Below, piece after piece: positions 50,794 to 59,504 of a DNA stretch of 64,000 nucleotides. A model generated the notes under the pieces. It made no database searches, was not told where the DNA came from, and saw only the letters and a list, made by a program, of their open reading frames with translations. Each line of letters begins with the position of its first letter. Position 1 is the stretch's first letter. The translations under genes were made by a program, and so were the position numbers. This DNA is from Burkholderia sp. Ax-1719 (lineage in GTDB: Bacteria; Pseudomonadota; Gammaproteobacteria; Burkholderiales; Burkholderiaceae): assembly GCF_011753055.1 (NCBI RefSeq), contig NZ_VWWJ01000013.1, positions 62,001 to 126,000 of the forward strand, read 5' to 3'.

Positions 50794-51975
50794 ATGAAAA
50801 CGAAACTCGCGATGAAGAAGTGGTCGGTGACAGCGCTCAATGCCGGACTCGCAGCGGCCTTGATGAGCATGGCGGGCGTGGCCGCCGCGCAGGTGAAGAT
50901 CGGCGTGACGCTGTCGGCGACGGGGCCGGCGGCGTCGCTCGGCATTCCGGAGAAGAACACCATTGCGCTGCTGCCCAAGGAGATCGGCGGCAAGAGCGTG
51001 CAGTACATCGTGCTCGACGACGCTTCGGATACCAGCAAGGCGGTGCAGAACACCCACAAGCTGATCGACGAGGATCATGTCGATGCGATCATCGGGTCGT
51101 CGGTGACGCCGAACTCGCTGGCGATGCTCGACGTGGTCGCGCAGGGCAAGACGCCGATGATCTCGCTCGCGGCGTCGGCGGCCATCGTGCAGCCGGTCGA
51201 CGACAAGCGCAAATGGGCGTTCAAGCCGCCGCAAAACGACAGCCTGATGGCCGACGCAATCGCGGGCTATATGGAAAAGCACGGCGTGAAAACGGTGGGT
51301 TTCATCGGTTTCACGGATGCCTACGGCGACAGCTGGCTGCGCGAGTTCACGGCGGCGGCCGCGAAGCACAACCTCAAGATCGTCGCGAACGAGCGCTATA
51401 ACCGCACCGATTCTTCGGTGACGGGGCAGGCGCTCAAGCTGATGTCGGCGAATCCGGATGCGGTGCTGATCGCGGGCTCCGGCACGCCGTCGGCGCTGCC
51501 CGCGACCACGCTCAAGGATCGCGGCTACAAGGGCAAGATCTATCAGACGCACGGCGTCGCCAACAACGATTTCCTGCGCGTGTGCGGCAAGGACTGCGAG
51601 GGCGAACTGCTGCCCGCCGGCCCGATTCTCGTCGCCGATCAATTACCCGATTCGAACCCGGTGAAGAAGTCGGCGCTCGCCTATAAGGCGGCCTACGAGA
51701 AAGCGTACGGCGCGGGCACGGTGGCGACCTTTGGCGGCCATGCCTGGGACGCCGGCCAGATGCTCCAGCGCGCAATTCCGGCTGCGCTCAAGACCGCGCA
51801 ACCGGGCACCGAAGCGTTCCGCGTGGCACTGCGCGACGCGCTCGAAAACATCAAGGATCTGCCGGTGTCGCACGGCATCATGAACACGTCGCCGACCGAT
51901 CACAACGGTCTGGATGACCGCGCGCGCGTGATCGTGGAAGTCGTCAACGGCAAGTGGAAGCTGCAGGGCGACTGA
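50794..51975 (+). CDS. LIV-type periplasmic substrate-binding protein, system 2, copy B
   Basis: A 393-residue exported binding protein, a paralogue of copy A. The signal peptide ends near GVAAA (about residue 32), then QVKIGVTLSATGPAASLGIPEKNTIALLP. The same VCGKDCEG cysteine pair, the same PDSNPVKKSALAYKAAYEKAYGAG block and the same WKLQGD end occur. Changes are spread through both lobes, so the ligand range may differ. It is followed by the permease genes after 161 bases and is likely their direct partner. Confidence 0.93.
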   Translation: MKTKLAMKKWSVTALNAGLAAALMSMAGVAAAQVKIGVTLSATGPAASLGIPEKNTIALLPKEIGGKSVQYIVLDDASDTSKAVQNTHKLIDEDHVDAIIGSSVTPNSLAMLDVVAQGKTPMISLAASAAIVQPVDDKRKWAFKPPQNDSLMADAIAGYMEKHGVKTVGFIGFTDAYGDSWLREFTAAAAKHNLKIVANERYNRTDSSVTGQALKLMSANPDAVLIAGSGTPSALPATTLKDRGYKGKIYQTHGVANNDFLRVCGKDCEGELLPAGPILVADQLPDSNPVKKSALAYKAAYEKAYGAGTVATFGGHAWDAGQMLQRAIPAALKTAQPGTEAFRVALRDALENIKDLPVSHGIMNTSPTDHNGLDDRARVIVEVVNGKWKLQGD

Positions 51976-52136
51976 GCCGCGCTGCGTTCCCATCGGTCGT
52001 CTTGTCTCATGTCTCTTTAGCGGCGCGGCCTGCCTGGCTGCGCCGCGCGCTTTCCCGCAAGTCGTTGCATCGTCCCGCATCGCTCCCAACGTCGTTCTGA
52101 CGTGGCTGGTTTCACGTGTCTCAGTAAAGAGGGGTT

Positions 52137-53192
52137 ATGGATTTATCGATCGCCGCGATCCTCGCGCAGGACGGCATCACCACCGGAGCGATTTACGCGC
52201 TGCTTGCGCTCGCGCTGGTGCTGGTGTTTTCCGTCACGCGCGTGATCTTCATTCCGCAGGGCGAATTCGTCTCGTATGGCGCTTTGACGCTCGCCGCGCT
52301 GCAATCGCAGAAGTTTCCCGCCACCTGCTGGCTGCTCGTGGCGCTGGGCGCGGCGTGCTTTATCGTCGAGACGGCCGGCCTCGTGCGTCACGCCGAGCGC
52401 CGCCGTCATGCGGCGCGCACGCTCGTCACGCTCGCGGGCAAATACCTGCTGTTTCCCATCGCGCTCTATGCGCTCACGCGTGGCGTGGCCGGGCAGCCGT
52501 TGCCGATGCTCGCGCAGATCGCGCTCACGCTCGCCATCGTCGTGCCGATGGGGCCGTTCATCTATCGGCTGGCCTACGAGCCGATCGCCGAGGCCACCAC
52601 GCTGCTGTTGCTGATCGTGGCGGTGGCGGTGCACTTCGCGATGGTGGGCCTGGGGCTCGTGATGTTCGGCGCGGAAGGCTCTCGCACCAATGCGTTCTCG
52701 GATGCCACGTTCACTATCGGCGCGCTGTCGATCTCGGGGCAAAGTCTCTGGGTGATCGGCACGGCGGTGGTGTTGATCGTCGCGCTGTACTTCTACTTTG
52801 ATCGCACGATTTCCGGCAAGGCGTTGCGCGCGACTTCGGTGAACCGGCTGGGCGCGCGGCTCGTCGGCATCGGCACGACGCAGGCCGGGCGGCTGGCGTT
52901 CACGCTCGCGGCGGGGCTGGGTGCGCTGTGCGGCGTGCTGGTCGCGCCGCTCACAACCATCTACTACGACTCGGGTTTCCTGATCGGCCTGAAGGGCTTC
53001 GTGGGCGCGATCATCGGCGGCCTGGTGAGCTATCCGCTGGCTGCGGCGGGCTCCGTGCTGGTGGGGCTGCTGGAGTCGTACTCGTCGTTCTGGGCGAGTT
53101 CATACAAGGAAGTGATCGTGTTCACGCTGATCATTCCCGTGCTGCTGTGGCGCAGTCTGTCCACGCCGCACGCCGAAGAGGAAGAGGAGTGA
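52137..53192 (+). CDS. LIV-type ABC permease (LivH-like), system 2, with extra internal segment
   Basis: A 351-residue inner-membrane permease, about 50 residues longer than usual LivH. ILAQDGITTGAIYALLALALVLVFSVTRVIFIPQGEFVSYGA is the LivH entry; a charged and hydrophobic insert (LVRHAERRRHAARTLVTLAGKYLLFPIALYALTRG region, residues about 82-125) separates it from the rest. The C-terminus ends in a run of glutamates. The next gene starts 4 bases later. Confidence 0.9.
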   Translation: MDLSIAAILAQDGITTGAIYALLALALVLVFSVTRVIFIPQGEFVSYGALTLAALQSQKFPATCWLLVALGAACFIVETAGLVRHAERRRHAARTLVTLAGKYLLFPIALYALTRGVAGQPLPMLAQIALTLAIVVPMGPFIYRLAYEPIAEATTLLLLIVAVAVHFAMVGLGLVMFGAEGSRTNAFSDATFTIGALSISGQSLWVIGTAVVLIVALYFYFDRTISGKALRATSVNRLGARLVGIGTTQAGRLAFTLAAGLGALCGVLVAPLTTIYYDSGFLIGLKGFVGAIIGGLVSYPLAAAGSVLVGLLESYSSFWASSYKEVIVFTLIIPVLLWRSLSTPHAEEEEE

Positions 53193-53196
53193 TGCG

Positions 53197-54984
53197 ATGA
53201 AACGACTCGTCCTGCATAACCGGTTCTTCTGGCTGTTCCTCGTGGTGATGTTCGCGCTGCCGGTGTTGCCCGGCGTCGTGCGCGTGCCCGAGTACTGGAT
53301 CACGCTGCTCAACTACATCGGACTCTATTCGATCGTCGCCATCGGCCTCGTGCTGCTCACGGGTATCGGTGGGATGACGAGCTTCGGGCAGGCCGCCTTC
53401 GTCGGTCTGGGCGCCTACGCGACGGCGTATCTGACGACGCAGTATGGCGTCTCGCCGTGGCTTGCGCTGATCGTCGGCGTGGTGATTACGGCGCTGGTTG
53501 CCCTCGTGCTGGGGCTGGTGACGATGCGGCTTTCCGGCCACTTTCTGCCGCTCGGCACGATCGCCTGGGGGCTCGCACTGTTCTTCCTGTTCGGCAATCT
53601 GGACATGCTCGGCAAGTACGACGGCATCAACGGCATTCCGGTGCTCAACGTGCTGGGCGTCGAGCTGGAGTCCGGGCGGCACATTTATTACCTGATCTGG
53701 GTGGTGGTGCTGGCGTCGGTGATCTCCGTACAGAACCTGCTCAACAGCCGCACGGGCCGCGCGATTCGCGCACTGCGCGGTGGCGGCTTGATGGCCGAAG
53801 CGATGGGCGTCAACACGGCCTGGATGCGCGTGGTGATCTTCGTCTACGCGGCGGTCCTGGCGGCGGTCTCGGGCTTTCTCTACGCGCACTTGCAGCGCGC
53901 GGTGAATCCGACGCCGTTCGGCCTGAATCACGGCATCGAGTATCTGTTCATGGCTGTGGTGGGCGGCGTTGCGCACGTCTGGGGCGCGGTGCTGGGCGCG
54001 GCGATCCTCACGGTGCTGCAGGACTGGCTGCAGACGCTGCTGCCCAAGCTGCTGGGCGAAAACGGCAACTTCGAAATCATCGTCTTCGGCATTCTGATGG
54101 TGCTGCTGCTCCAGTACGCGCGCCGCGGTGTCTGGCCGTTCGTCGCGCGCTTCTTCCCTCGTGGTCCGCAGGCGCATGTGCCCGAGCATGCGGAGCCTTT
54201 GCCGCAACGCAGCAAGCCGGTGGCGGGCGAGTTGCTGCTGAGCGTCGACAAGGCGCGCAAGACGTTTGGCGGTCTGGTCGCCGTCAACGACGTGAGCTTC
54301 GAGGTGAAGGCCGGGCAGATCATCGGCCTGATCGGGCCGAACGGCGCGGGCAAGTCGACGACGTTTAACCTGGTGACCGGCGTGCTCCAGCCGACTAGCG
54401 GTGCGATTACCTTCCGTGGCGCGCGCATCGACAAGCTCACTTCACGTGAAATCGTCGCGCGCGGCATCGGTCGCACGTTCCAGCACGTCAAGCTGCTGCC
54501 GACGATGACGGTGCTGGAGAACGTAGCGATCGGCGCGCATCTGCGCGGGCATTCGGGCGTGCTGCGCAGCGTCGTCAAGCTCAACACGGCGGAAGAGGGC
54601 AGGCTGATGAGCGAGGCGGCGAGGCAACTTCGGCGCGTTGGCCTTGAGCAGCATATGTATGAGGAAGCGGGCAGCCTGGCGCTGGGGCAGCAGCGGATTC
54701 TGGAAATCGCCCGCGCGCTGTGTTGCGATCCGACCCTGCTGCTGCTGGACGAACCGGCGGCGGGGCTGCGATATCAGGAGAAGCAACAACTGGCCGCTTT
54801 GCTGCGCAAGCTAAGAGAAGAGGGGATGAGTGTGCTGCTGGTCGAACACGATATGGACTTCGTGATGAATCTCACCGATCGCCTGGTCGTGATGGAGTTC
54901 GGCACGCGCATTGCCGAAGGTCTGCCGCAGGAGGTGCAGCAAGACCCGGCTGTGCTGGAAGCGTATCTGGGCGGGGTGGAATGA
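53197..54984 (+). CDS. LivM-LivG fusion: ABC permease plus ATP-binding domain, system 2
   Basis: A 595-residue fusion. Residues of about 1-310 are a LivM permease with around nine membrane segments (GLVLLTGIGGMTSFGQAAFVGLGAYATAY). A Pro/His-rich linker (about 320-345) joins a LivG-like ATPase with Walker A GPNGAGKSTTFN, signature region LALGQQRILEIARAL in place of LSGGQ, Walker B LLLLDEPAAGLRYQE and the switch-histidine stretch LLVEHDMDFVM. The single frame has no sign of a frameshift. It overlaps the next ATPase gene by 4 bases. Confidence 0.95.
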   Translation: MKRLVLHNRFFWLFLVVMFALPVLPGVVRVPEYWITLLNYIGLYSIVAIGLVLLTGIGGMTSFGQAAFVGLGAYATAYLTTQYGVSPWLALIVGVVITALVALVLGLVTMRLSGHFLPLGTIAWGLALFFLFGNLDMLGKYDGINGIPVLNVLGVELESGRHIYYLIWVVVLASVISVQNLLNSRTGRAIRALRGGGLMAEAMGVNTAWMRVVIFVYAAVLAAVSGFLYAHLQRAVNPTPFGLNHGIEYLFMAVVGGVAHVWGAVLGAAILTVLQDWLQTLLPKLLGENGNFEIIVFGILMVLLLQYARRGVWPFVARFFPRGPQAHVPEHAEPLPQRSKPVAGELLLSVDKARKTFGGLVAVNDVSFEVKAGQIIGLIGPNGAGKSTTFNLVTGVLQPTSGAITFRGARIDKLTSREIVARGIGRTFQHVKLLPTMTVLENVAIGAHLRGHSGVLRSVVKLNTAEEGRLMSEAARQLRRVGLEQHMYEEAGSLALGQQRILEIARALCCDPTLLLLDEPAAGLRYQEKQQLAALLRKLREEGMSVLLVEHDMDFVMNLTDRLVVMEFGTRIAEGLPQEVQQDPAVLEAYLGGVE

Positions 54985-55742
54985 TGAGCGAAATGGTCAA
55001 AGCGCCCATTCTCGAAGTTTCCGGCCTCGCGGTGCGCTACGGCAAGATCGAGGCGCTGCATAAGGCGTCGATCAAGGTAGGGGCGGGGCAGATCGTCTCC
55101 GTGATCGGGCCGAACGGAGCGGGCAAGTCCACGTTGCTCAACGCCATCATGGGTGCGCTGCCTGTGACGGGGCACGCGAGCGGGCGCATCGCTTATCTTG
55201 GCGACGAAGTGGGCGCCTTGCCGATCGAGCGTCGGGTGGCGCGCGGCATGTGTCTGGTACCGGAGAAGCGCGAGCTGTTTGCCTCCATGACGGTCGAAGA
55301 CAATCTCGTGCTTGGTGCGTACCGGCGCAAGCGGGCAGGGGAGCGCAGCTTTCTCGATCAACTCGATCACGTGTTCGCGCTTTTCCCCCGTCTCAAAGAG
55401 CGGCGCGCCCAGGCGGCGGGCACGCTCTCAGGTGGCGAGCGCCAGATGCTCGCAGTTGGGCGAGCGCTCATGGGTAAGCCCGATCTGCTGATGCTCGATG
55501 AGCCTAGCCTTGGCCTGGCACCGCTGATCGTGAAAGAGATTTTTCACATCATCAGCGCGCTTCGGCAAACGGGCGTGGCGACGCTCTTGATCGAGCAGAA
55601 CGCGCGCGCGGCGCTGCAGATTTCCGATTACGGTTACGTGCTGGAGACGGGCGATCTGGCGCTGGAAGGTCCGGCGGCTGAACTGGCGCAGAACCCGCGC
55701 GTCATTGAGACCTACCTCGGATTGGCGAAGAAGCCGGTCTAG
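54981..55742 (+). CDS. LIV-type ABC transporter ATP-binding protein (LivF-like), system 2
   Basis: A 253-residue ATPase with normal Walker A (GPNGAGKSTLLNAIMG), signature TLSGGERQMLAVGRAL and Walker B LLMLDEPSLGLAP. It would pair with the ATPase half of the LivM-LivG fusion. Two ATGs in a row (54981, 54984) are possible starts; the first overlaps the previous stop as ATGA. It ends the operon 25 bases before a 28-base palindrome carrying parS. Confidence 0.94.
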   Translation: MMSEMVKAPILEVSGLAVRYGKIEALHKASIKVGAGQIVSVIGPNGAGKSTLLNAIMGALPVTGHASGRIAYLGDEVGALPIERRVARGMCLVPEKRELFASMTVEDNLVLGAYRRKRAGERSFLDQLDHVFALFPRLKERRAQAAGTLSGGERQMLAVGRALMGKPDLLMLDEPSLGLAPLIVKEIFHIISALRQTGVATLLIEQNARAALQISDYGYVLETGDLALEGPAAELAQNPRVIETYLGLAKKPV

Positions 55743-55767
55743 TTCTCGTCAGGCTCTCCAGAAATCG

Positions 55768-55800
55768 GCGGCGTGTTTCACGTGAAACACGCCGCTTTTT
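55768..55800 (+). terminator. Palindromic terminator-like element of the second ABC operon
   Basis: A perfect 28-base palindrome (55768-55795), GC-rich at its outer arms, followed by TTTTT and CTTTCT, 25 bases after the livF-like stop codon. As RNA it would fold into a stem of 12 pairs with an ACGT loop. The same palindrome contains a parS site at its centre. Confidence 0.65.
55774..55789. promoter_or_regulatory. parS: parS site 1 (ParB-binding centromere)
   Basis: TGTTTCACGTGAAACA matches the universal 16-base parS at every position. It is intergenic, 3.7 kb before parB. ParB (gene at 59505) would load here as a CTP-dependent clamp. Confidence 0.92.
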
Positions 55801-55856
55801 CTTTCTGGTGCGATTAAACCTTCAACGGGCCTGATCGGTCCAAAACCCGAAACCGT

Positions 55857-55862
55857 TATAAT
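55857..55862 (+). promoter_or_regulatory. Probable -10 element upstream of mnmG
   Basis: A perfect TATAAT 66 bases upstream of the mnmG start codon; no good -35 was found at normal distance. Confidence 0.4.
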
Positions 55863-55928
55863 TCGACCATTCCACTTTTTTCAGAGAAGGCTCACGCGGT
55901 CTATTCGTCCGTGCGTGAGGTTCCGGCC

Positions 55929-57902
55929 ATGCTTTTTCCCACAGAGTTTGACGTAATCGTCGTCGGCGGCGGTCACGCCGGCACCGAGGCCGCGCTAGCC
56001 GCGGCCCGTATGGGCGTGAAGACGCTCCTGCTCACGCACAACATCGAAACGCTCGGTCAGATGAGCTGCAATCCGTCCATCGGCGGCATTGGCAAAGGCC
56101 ATCTGGTCAAGGAAGTCGATGCGCTCGGCGGCGCAATGGCCGCAGCGACGGACGAGGGCGGCATCCAGTTCCGCATTCTCAATTCGTCCAAAGGCCCGGC
56201 GGTGCGCGCGACGCGTGCCCAGGCTGACCGGATTCTCTACAAGGCTGCGATCCGTCGCCGTCTCGAAAACCAGCCGAACCTCTGGCTGTTCCAGCAGGCC
56301 GTCGAAGACCTGATGGTCGAAGGCGATCGCGTGGTTGGCGCGGTGACGCAGGTTGGTCTGCGCTTCCGCGCGCGCGCCGTGGTGCTGACGGCGGGGACTT
56401 TCCTCGACGGCAAGATCCACGTGGGCCTGAACAACTACACGGGCGGTCGTGCGGGCGATCCGGCGGCTGTCACGCTGTCCGCACGTCTGAAGGAACTGAA
56501 GCTGCCGCAAGGCCGCCTCAAGACCGGCACGCCGCCGCGTATCGACGGCCGCACGATCGACTTCTCGGTGCTCGAAGAGCAGCCGGGCGATCTCGATCCG
56601 GTGCCGGTGTTCTCGTTCCTGGGTCGTGCCGAGCAGCATCCGCAACAGATTCCGTGCTGGGTTACGCACACCAACGAGCGCACGCACGACATCATCCGCG
56701 GCGGTCTGGATCGTTCGCCGATGTACACGGGCGTGATCGAAGGGGTAGGGCCGCGCTACTGCCCGTCGATTGAAGACAAGATTCATCGCTTCGCGTCGAA
56801 GGAATCGCATCAGATTTTTCTGGAGCCGGAAGGCCTGACGACCAACGAGTTTTACCCGAACGGGATCTCGACGAGTCTGCCGTTCGACGTGCAACTGGAG
56901 CTCGTGCATTCGATGCGCGGTCTTGAGCACGCTCACATCCTGCGTCCTGGCTATGCAATCGAGTACGACTACTTCGATCCGCGCGGCCTGAAGGCATCGC
57001 TGGAAACCAAGGTCATCAATGGCCTGTTTTTTGCGGGCCAGATCAACGGCACGACGGGTTACGAAGAGGCTGCTGCGCAAGGTCTGCTCGCCGGTATCAA
57101 TGCCGGTCTGCAAGTGCAGGGTAAGGATGCATGGTGCCCGCGCCGCGACCAGGCATACCTTGGCGTGCTGGTCGACGATCTCGTAACGCGTGGTGTGTCC
57201 GAGCCGTATCGCATGTTCACGAGCCGTGCCGAGTATCGCCTGAGCCTGCGCGAAGACAATGCCGATATGCGTCTGACGGAAATCGGGCGCGAACTCGGTG
57301 TTGTGGATGATGAGCGCTGGGACGCTTTCAGCCGCAAACGCGACGCTGTTTCACGTGAAACCGAACGCTTGAAGTCGACGTGGGTGAACCCGAAGACGCT
57401 GGGCGCAGAAGAAGCGACGGCCCTGCTGGGCAAGCCGATCGACCGCGAATACAACCTTGCGGATCTGCTGCGTCGTCCGGGCGTGAGCTACGACGGTGTG
57501 GTGGGTCTGCGCGAAGGCGCATGCGCACCTGAAGCCCCGCTCGCCGACGATCAAGTTTTGCTCGACCAGATCAAGGAGCAGATCGAGATCGGCATCAAAT
57601 ATCAGGGCTATATCGACCGTCAGGCCGATGAGATCGAGCGCAACGGCGCGCATGAAAATACGCGTCTGCCGGAAGGGATCGACTACAAGGAAGTGCGTGG
57701 CCTGTCGTTCGAGGCTTGCCAGAAGCTGACTCAGCATCGCCCGGAAACGATCGGTCAGGCGTCGCGTATCTCGGGCATCACGCCCGCGGCGATCTCGCTG
57801 CTGATGGTGCACCTGAAGCGCGGTCTTGGCCGTCGCCGTCAGAACCCGGCCGACGCCGCTGCGAATGCCGCAGCAGCAGACAACAAACCGGTGGCTCAAT
57901 GA
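55929..57902 (+). CDS. mnmG: tRNA uridine-5-carboxymethylaminomethyl modification enzyme MnmG (GidA)
   Basis: A 657-residue FAD protein that, with MnmE, modifies the wobble uridine of several tRNAs; MnmC at 23390 acts later in the pathway. FDVIVVGGGHAGTEAALAAARMG is the FAD fold, and SCNPSIGGIGKGHLVKEVDALGG and the later RPGYAIEYDYFDPRGL are MnmG signatures. The ATG at 55929 is used; a GTG at 55911 is in frame but gives an atypical N-terminus. It carries a parS site internally at codons for AVSRETE. The stop overlaps rsmG by ATGA. Confidence 0.96.
   Translation: MLFPTEFDVIVVGGGHAGTEAALAAARMGVKTLLLTHNIETLGQMSCNPSIGGIGKGHLVKEVDALGGAMAAATDEGGIQFRILNSSKGPAVRATRAQADRILYKAAIRRRLENQPNLWLFQQAVEDLMVEGDRVVGAVTQVGLRFRARAVVLTAGTFLDGKIHVGLNNYTGGRAGDPAAVTLSARLKELKLPQGRLKTGTPPRIDGRTIDFSVLEEQPGDLDPVPVFSFLGRAEQHPQQIPCWVTHTNERTHDIIRGGLDRSPMYTGVIEGVGPRYCPSIEDKIHRFASKESHQIFLEPEGLTTNEFYPNGISTSLPFDVQLELVHSMRGLEHAHILRPGYAIEYDYFDPRGLKASLETKVINGLFFAGQINGTTGYEEAAAQGLLAGINAGLQVQGKDAWCPRRDQAYLGVLVDDLVTRGVSEPYRMFTSRAEYRLSLREDNADMRLTEIGRELGVVDDERWDAFSRKRDAVSRETERLKSTWVNPKTLGAEEATALLGKPIDREYNLADLLRRPGVSYDGVVGLREGACAPEAPLADDQVLLDQIKEQIEIGIKYQGYIDRQADEIERNGAHENTRLPEGIDYKEVRGLSFEACQKLTQHRPETIGQASRISGITPAAISLLMVHLKRGLGRRRQNPADAAANAAAADNKPVAQ
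57348..57361. promoter_or_regulatory. parS: parS site 2, inside mnmG
   Basis: GTTTCACGTGAAAC is the exact 14-base palindromic core; with flanking bases it matches 15 of 16 of the universal parS. It lies within the mnmG coding region at the codons for VSRETE. Confidence 0.9.
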
Positions 57903-58597
57903 CGGCGCGCTCACGGCAACCCGGTATCGCTGACCGAGACGCGCTCGCGCAGATGTTGACGGAGGGCGCCGATGCGCTCTCTCTCGACCTGAATGAGCGT
58001 CAACACCAACAACTGCTGGACTACGTTGCGCTGCTGGTGAAATGGAACGCTGTCTATAACCTGACGGCGATTCGCGATCCGCGCCAGATGCTGATCCAGC
58101 ACATCCTCGATTCGCTTTCGATCCTGCCGCATCTGCCTTCACGTGAAAACGCGACGGTGCTGGATGTGGGATCGGGTGGCGGCTTGCCCGGCATCGTGCT
58201 GGCGATTGCGCGTCCGGACTGGCATGTGACGCTGAACGACATCGTGCAGAAGAAGTCGGCGTTCCAGTCGCAGGCCAAGGCCGAACTGGGGCTCACGAAT
58301 CTGGCGGTGGTGACGGGCCGGGTGGAATCGCTGCGCCCGGGCGTCGAAGTGCCGAAAAAATTCGACTTGATCGTCTCGCGGGCATTCGCGGAACTCACCG
58401 ATTTCGTTACACTGGCCCGTCATCTCGTCGCGGACGATGGCGCGATCTGGGCCATGAAGGGCGTACGCCCGGATGGCGAAATCGAGCGTCTGCCCGAGGG
58501 GGCGCGTGCGGTCAAAACGATTCGTCTCGCGGTGCCGATGCTCGATGCAGAGCGCCACCTCAGCGAAGTATTGGTCGAACCGCTGCCGCAAGCCTGA
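57899..58597 (+). CDS. rsmG: 16S rRNA (guanine527-N7)-methyltransferase RsmG (GidB)
   Basis: A 232-residue SAM-dependent methyltransferase for G527 of 16S rRNA, whose loss gives low-level streptomycin resistance in other bacteria. KWNAVYNLTAIRDPRQMLIQHILDSLSILP is the N-terminal RsmG block, VLDVGSGGGLPGIVLAIARP is the SAM motif, and FDLIVSRAFAELTDFV follows. Translation is coupled to mnmG by the ATGA overlap. A degenerate parS-like word lies inside at 58136-58149. Confidence 0.95.
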   Translation: MTARSRQPGIADRDALAQMLTEGADALSLDLNERQHQQLLDYVALLVKWNAVYNLTAIRDPRQMLIQHILDSLSILPHLPSRENATVLDVGSGGGLPGIVLAIARPDWHVTLNDIVQKKSAFQSQAKAELGLTNLAVVTGRVESLRPGVEVPKKFDLIVSRAFAELTDFVTLARHLVADDGAIWAMKGVRPDGEIERLPEGARAVKTIRLAVPMLDAERHLSEVLVEPLPQA

Positions 58598-58647
58598 TTG
58601 CGGCAGCGCCAAAACGGCAGCACAGCAACATTGGCCGAAAGGCCGAA

Positions 58648-58672
58648 TAGCGCGACCGGTCTGGTCGCGCTA
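58648..58672. other. Stable hairpin between rsmG and parA
   Basis: TAGCGCGACC (58648-58657) pairs with GGTCGCGCTA (58663-58672), loop GGTCT. No T-run follows. It may be a weak terminator, an attenuator or an mRNA processing site separating parAB from mnmG-rsmG. Confidence 0.5.
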
Positions 58673-58714
58673 ACGTAAGCAAACTTTCAAGGCAGTAAAA
58701 GGGACACACACAAG

Positions 58715-59485
58715 ATGGCAAAAATCTTCTGCGTTGCGAACCAGAAGGGCGGCGTCGGCAAGACGACGACAACGGTCAATCTCGCCGCGAGCCTCGCATC
58801 GCAGGGACAGCGTGTCCTTCTCATCGATCTCGACCCGCAGGGCAATGCCACGATGGGCAGCGGCATCGACAAGGCCGCCTGCGAGTACACCGTGTATGAA
58901 GTGCTCGTCGATGGCATCTCGGTGCCCGATGCGCGCACGAGCCCGGAGCATGTCGGTTACGACGTGTTGCCCGCCAATCGCGAACTGGCCGGCGCCGAAG
59001 TGGAGCTGGTGTCGGTCGATCAGCGCGAACGTCGTTTGAAGAATGCGCTGGCCCAGGTGGACGATCAGTACGACTTCGTCCTGATCGACTGTCCGCCCGC
59101 ACTGTCGCTGCTCACGCTTAACGGCTTGTGCGCGGCGCATGGCGTGGTGATTCCGATGCAGTGCGAGTACTTCGCGCTCGAAGGTCTGTCGGACCTCGTC
59201 AACACGATCAAGCAGGTGCACGCGAACATGAATCGCGACCTGAAGGTTATCGGTCTGCTGCGCGTGATGTTTGATCCGCGCATCACGCTGCAACAGCAGG
59301 TGTCGGAGCAACTCAAGGAACACTTCGGCGACAAGGTGTTCGACGCGGTGATCCCGCGCAATGTGCGTCTCGCGGAGGCACCCAGCTACGGCTTGCCGGG
59401 CGTGGTGTTCGATCGTGCATCGCGCGGTGCGCAGGCCTACGTGCAGTTCGGCGCGGAAATGATCGAGCGCGTGCGTTCGATCTGA
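58715..59485 (+). CDS. parA: Chromosome partitioning ATPase ParA (Soj)
   Basis: A 256-residue deviant Walker ATPase, starting MAKIFCVANQKGGVGKTTTTVNLAASL with the signature KGGVGKT (residues 11-17), then VLLIDLDPQGNATMGSG and LIDCPPALSLLTLNG. It binds DNA as an ATP dimer and moves ParB-parS complexes. It is short, without the N-terminal helix-turn-helix of plasmid ParA type Ia, as expected for a chromosomal copy. parB follows after 19 bases. Confidence 0.96.
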   Translation: MAKIFCVANQKGGVGKTTTTVNLAASLASQGQRVLLIDLDPQGNATMGSGIDKAACEYTVYEVLVDGISVPDARTSPEHVGYDVLPANRELAGAEVELVSVDQRERRLKNALAQVDDQYDFVLIDCPPALSLLTLNGLCAAHGVVIPMQCEYFALEGLSDLVNTIKQVHANMNRDLKVIGLLRVMFDPRITLQQQVSEQLKEHFGDKVFDAVIPRNVRLAEAPSYGLPGVVFDRASRGAQAYVQFGAEMIERVRSI

Positions 59486-59504
59486 CTCAGACTGGGGAAG
59501 CACG

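Noticed and set aside
52109..52122. Half parS word GTTTCACGTG upstream of the system 2 livH-like gene
   Set aside because: Only the left half and centre match; the right arm (TCTC) breaks the palindrome, so ParB binding is unlikely.
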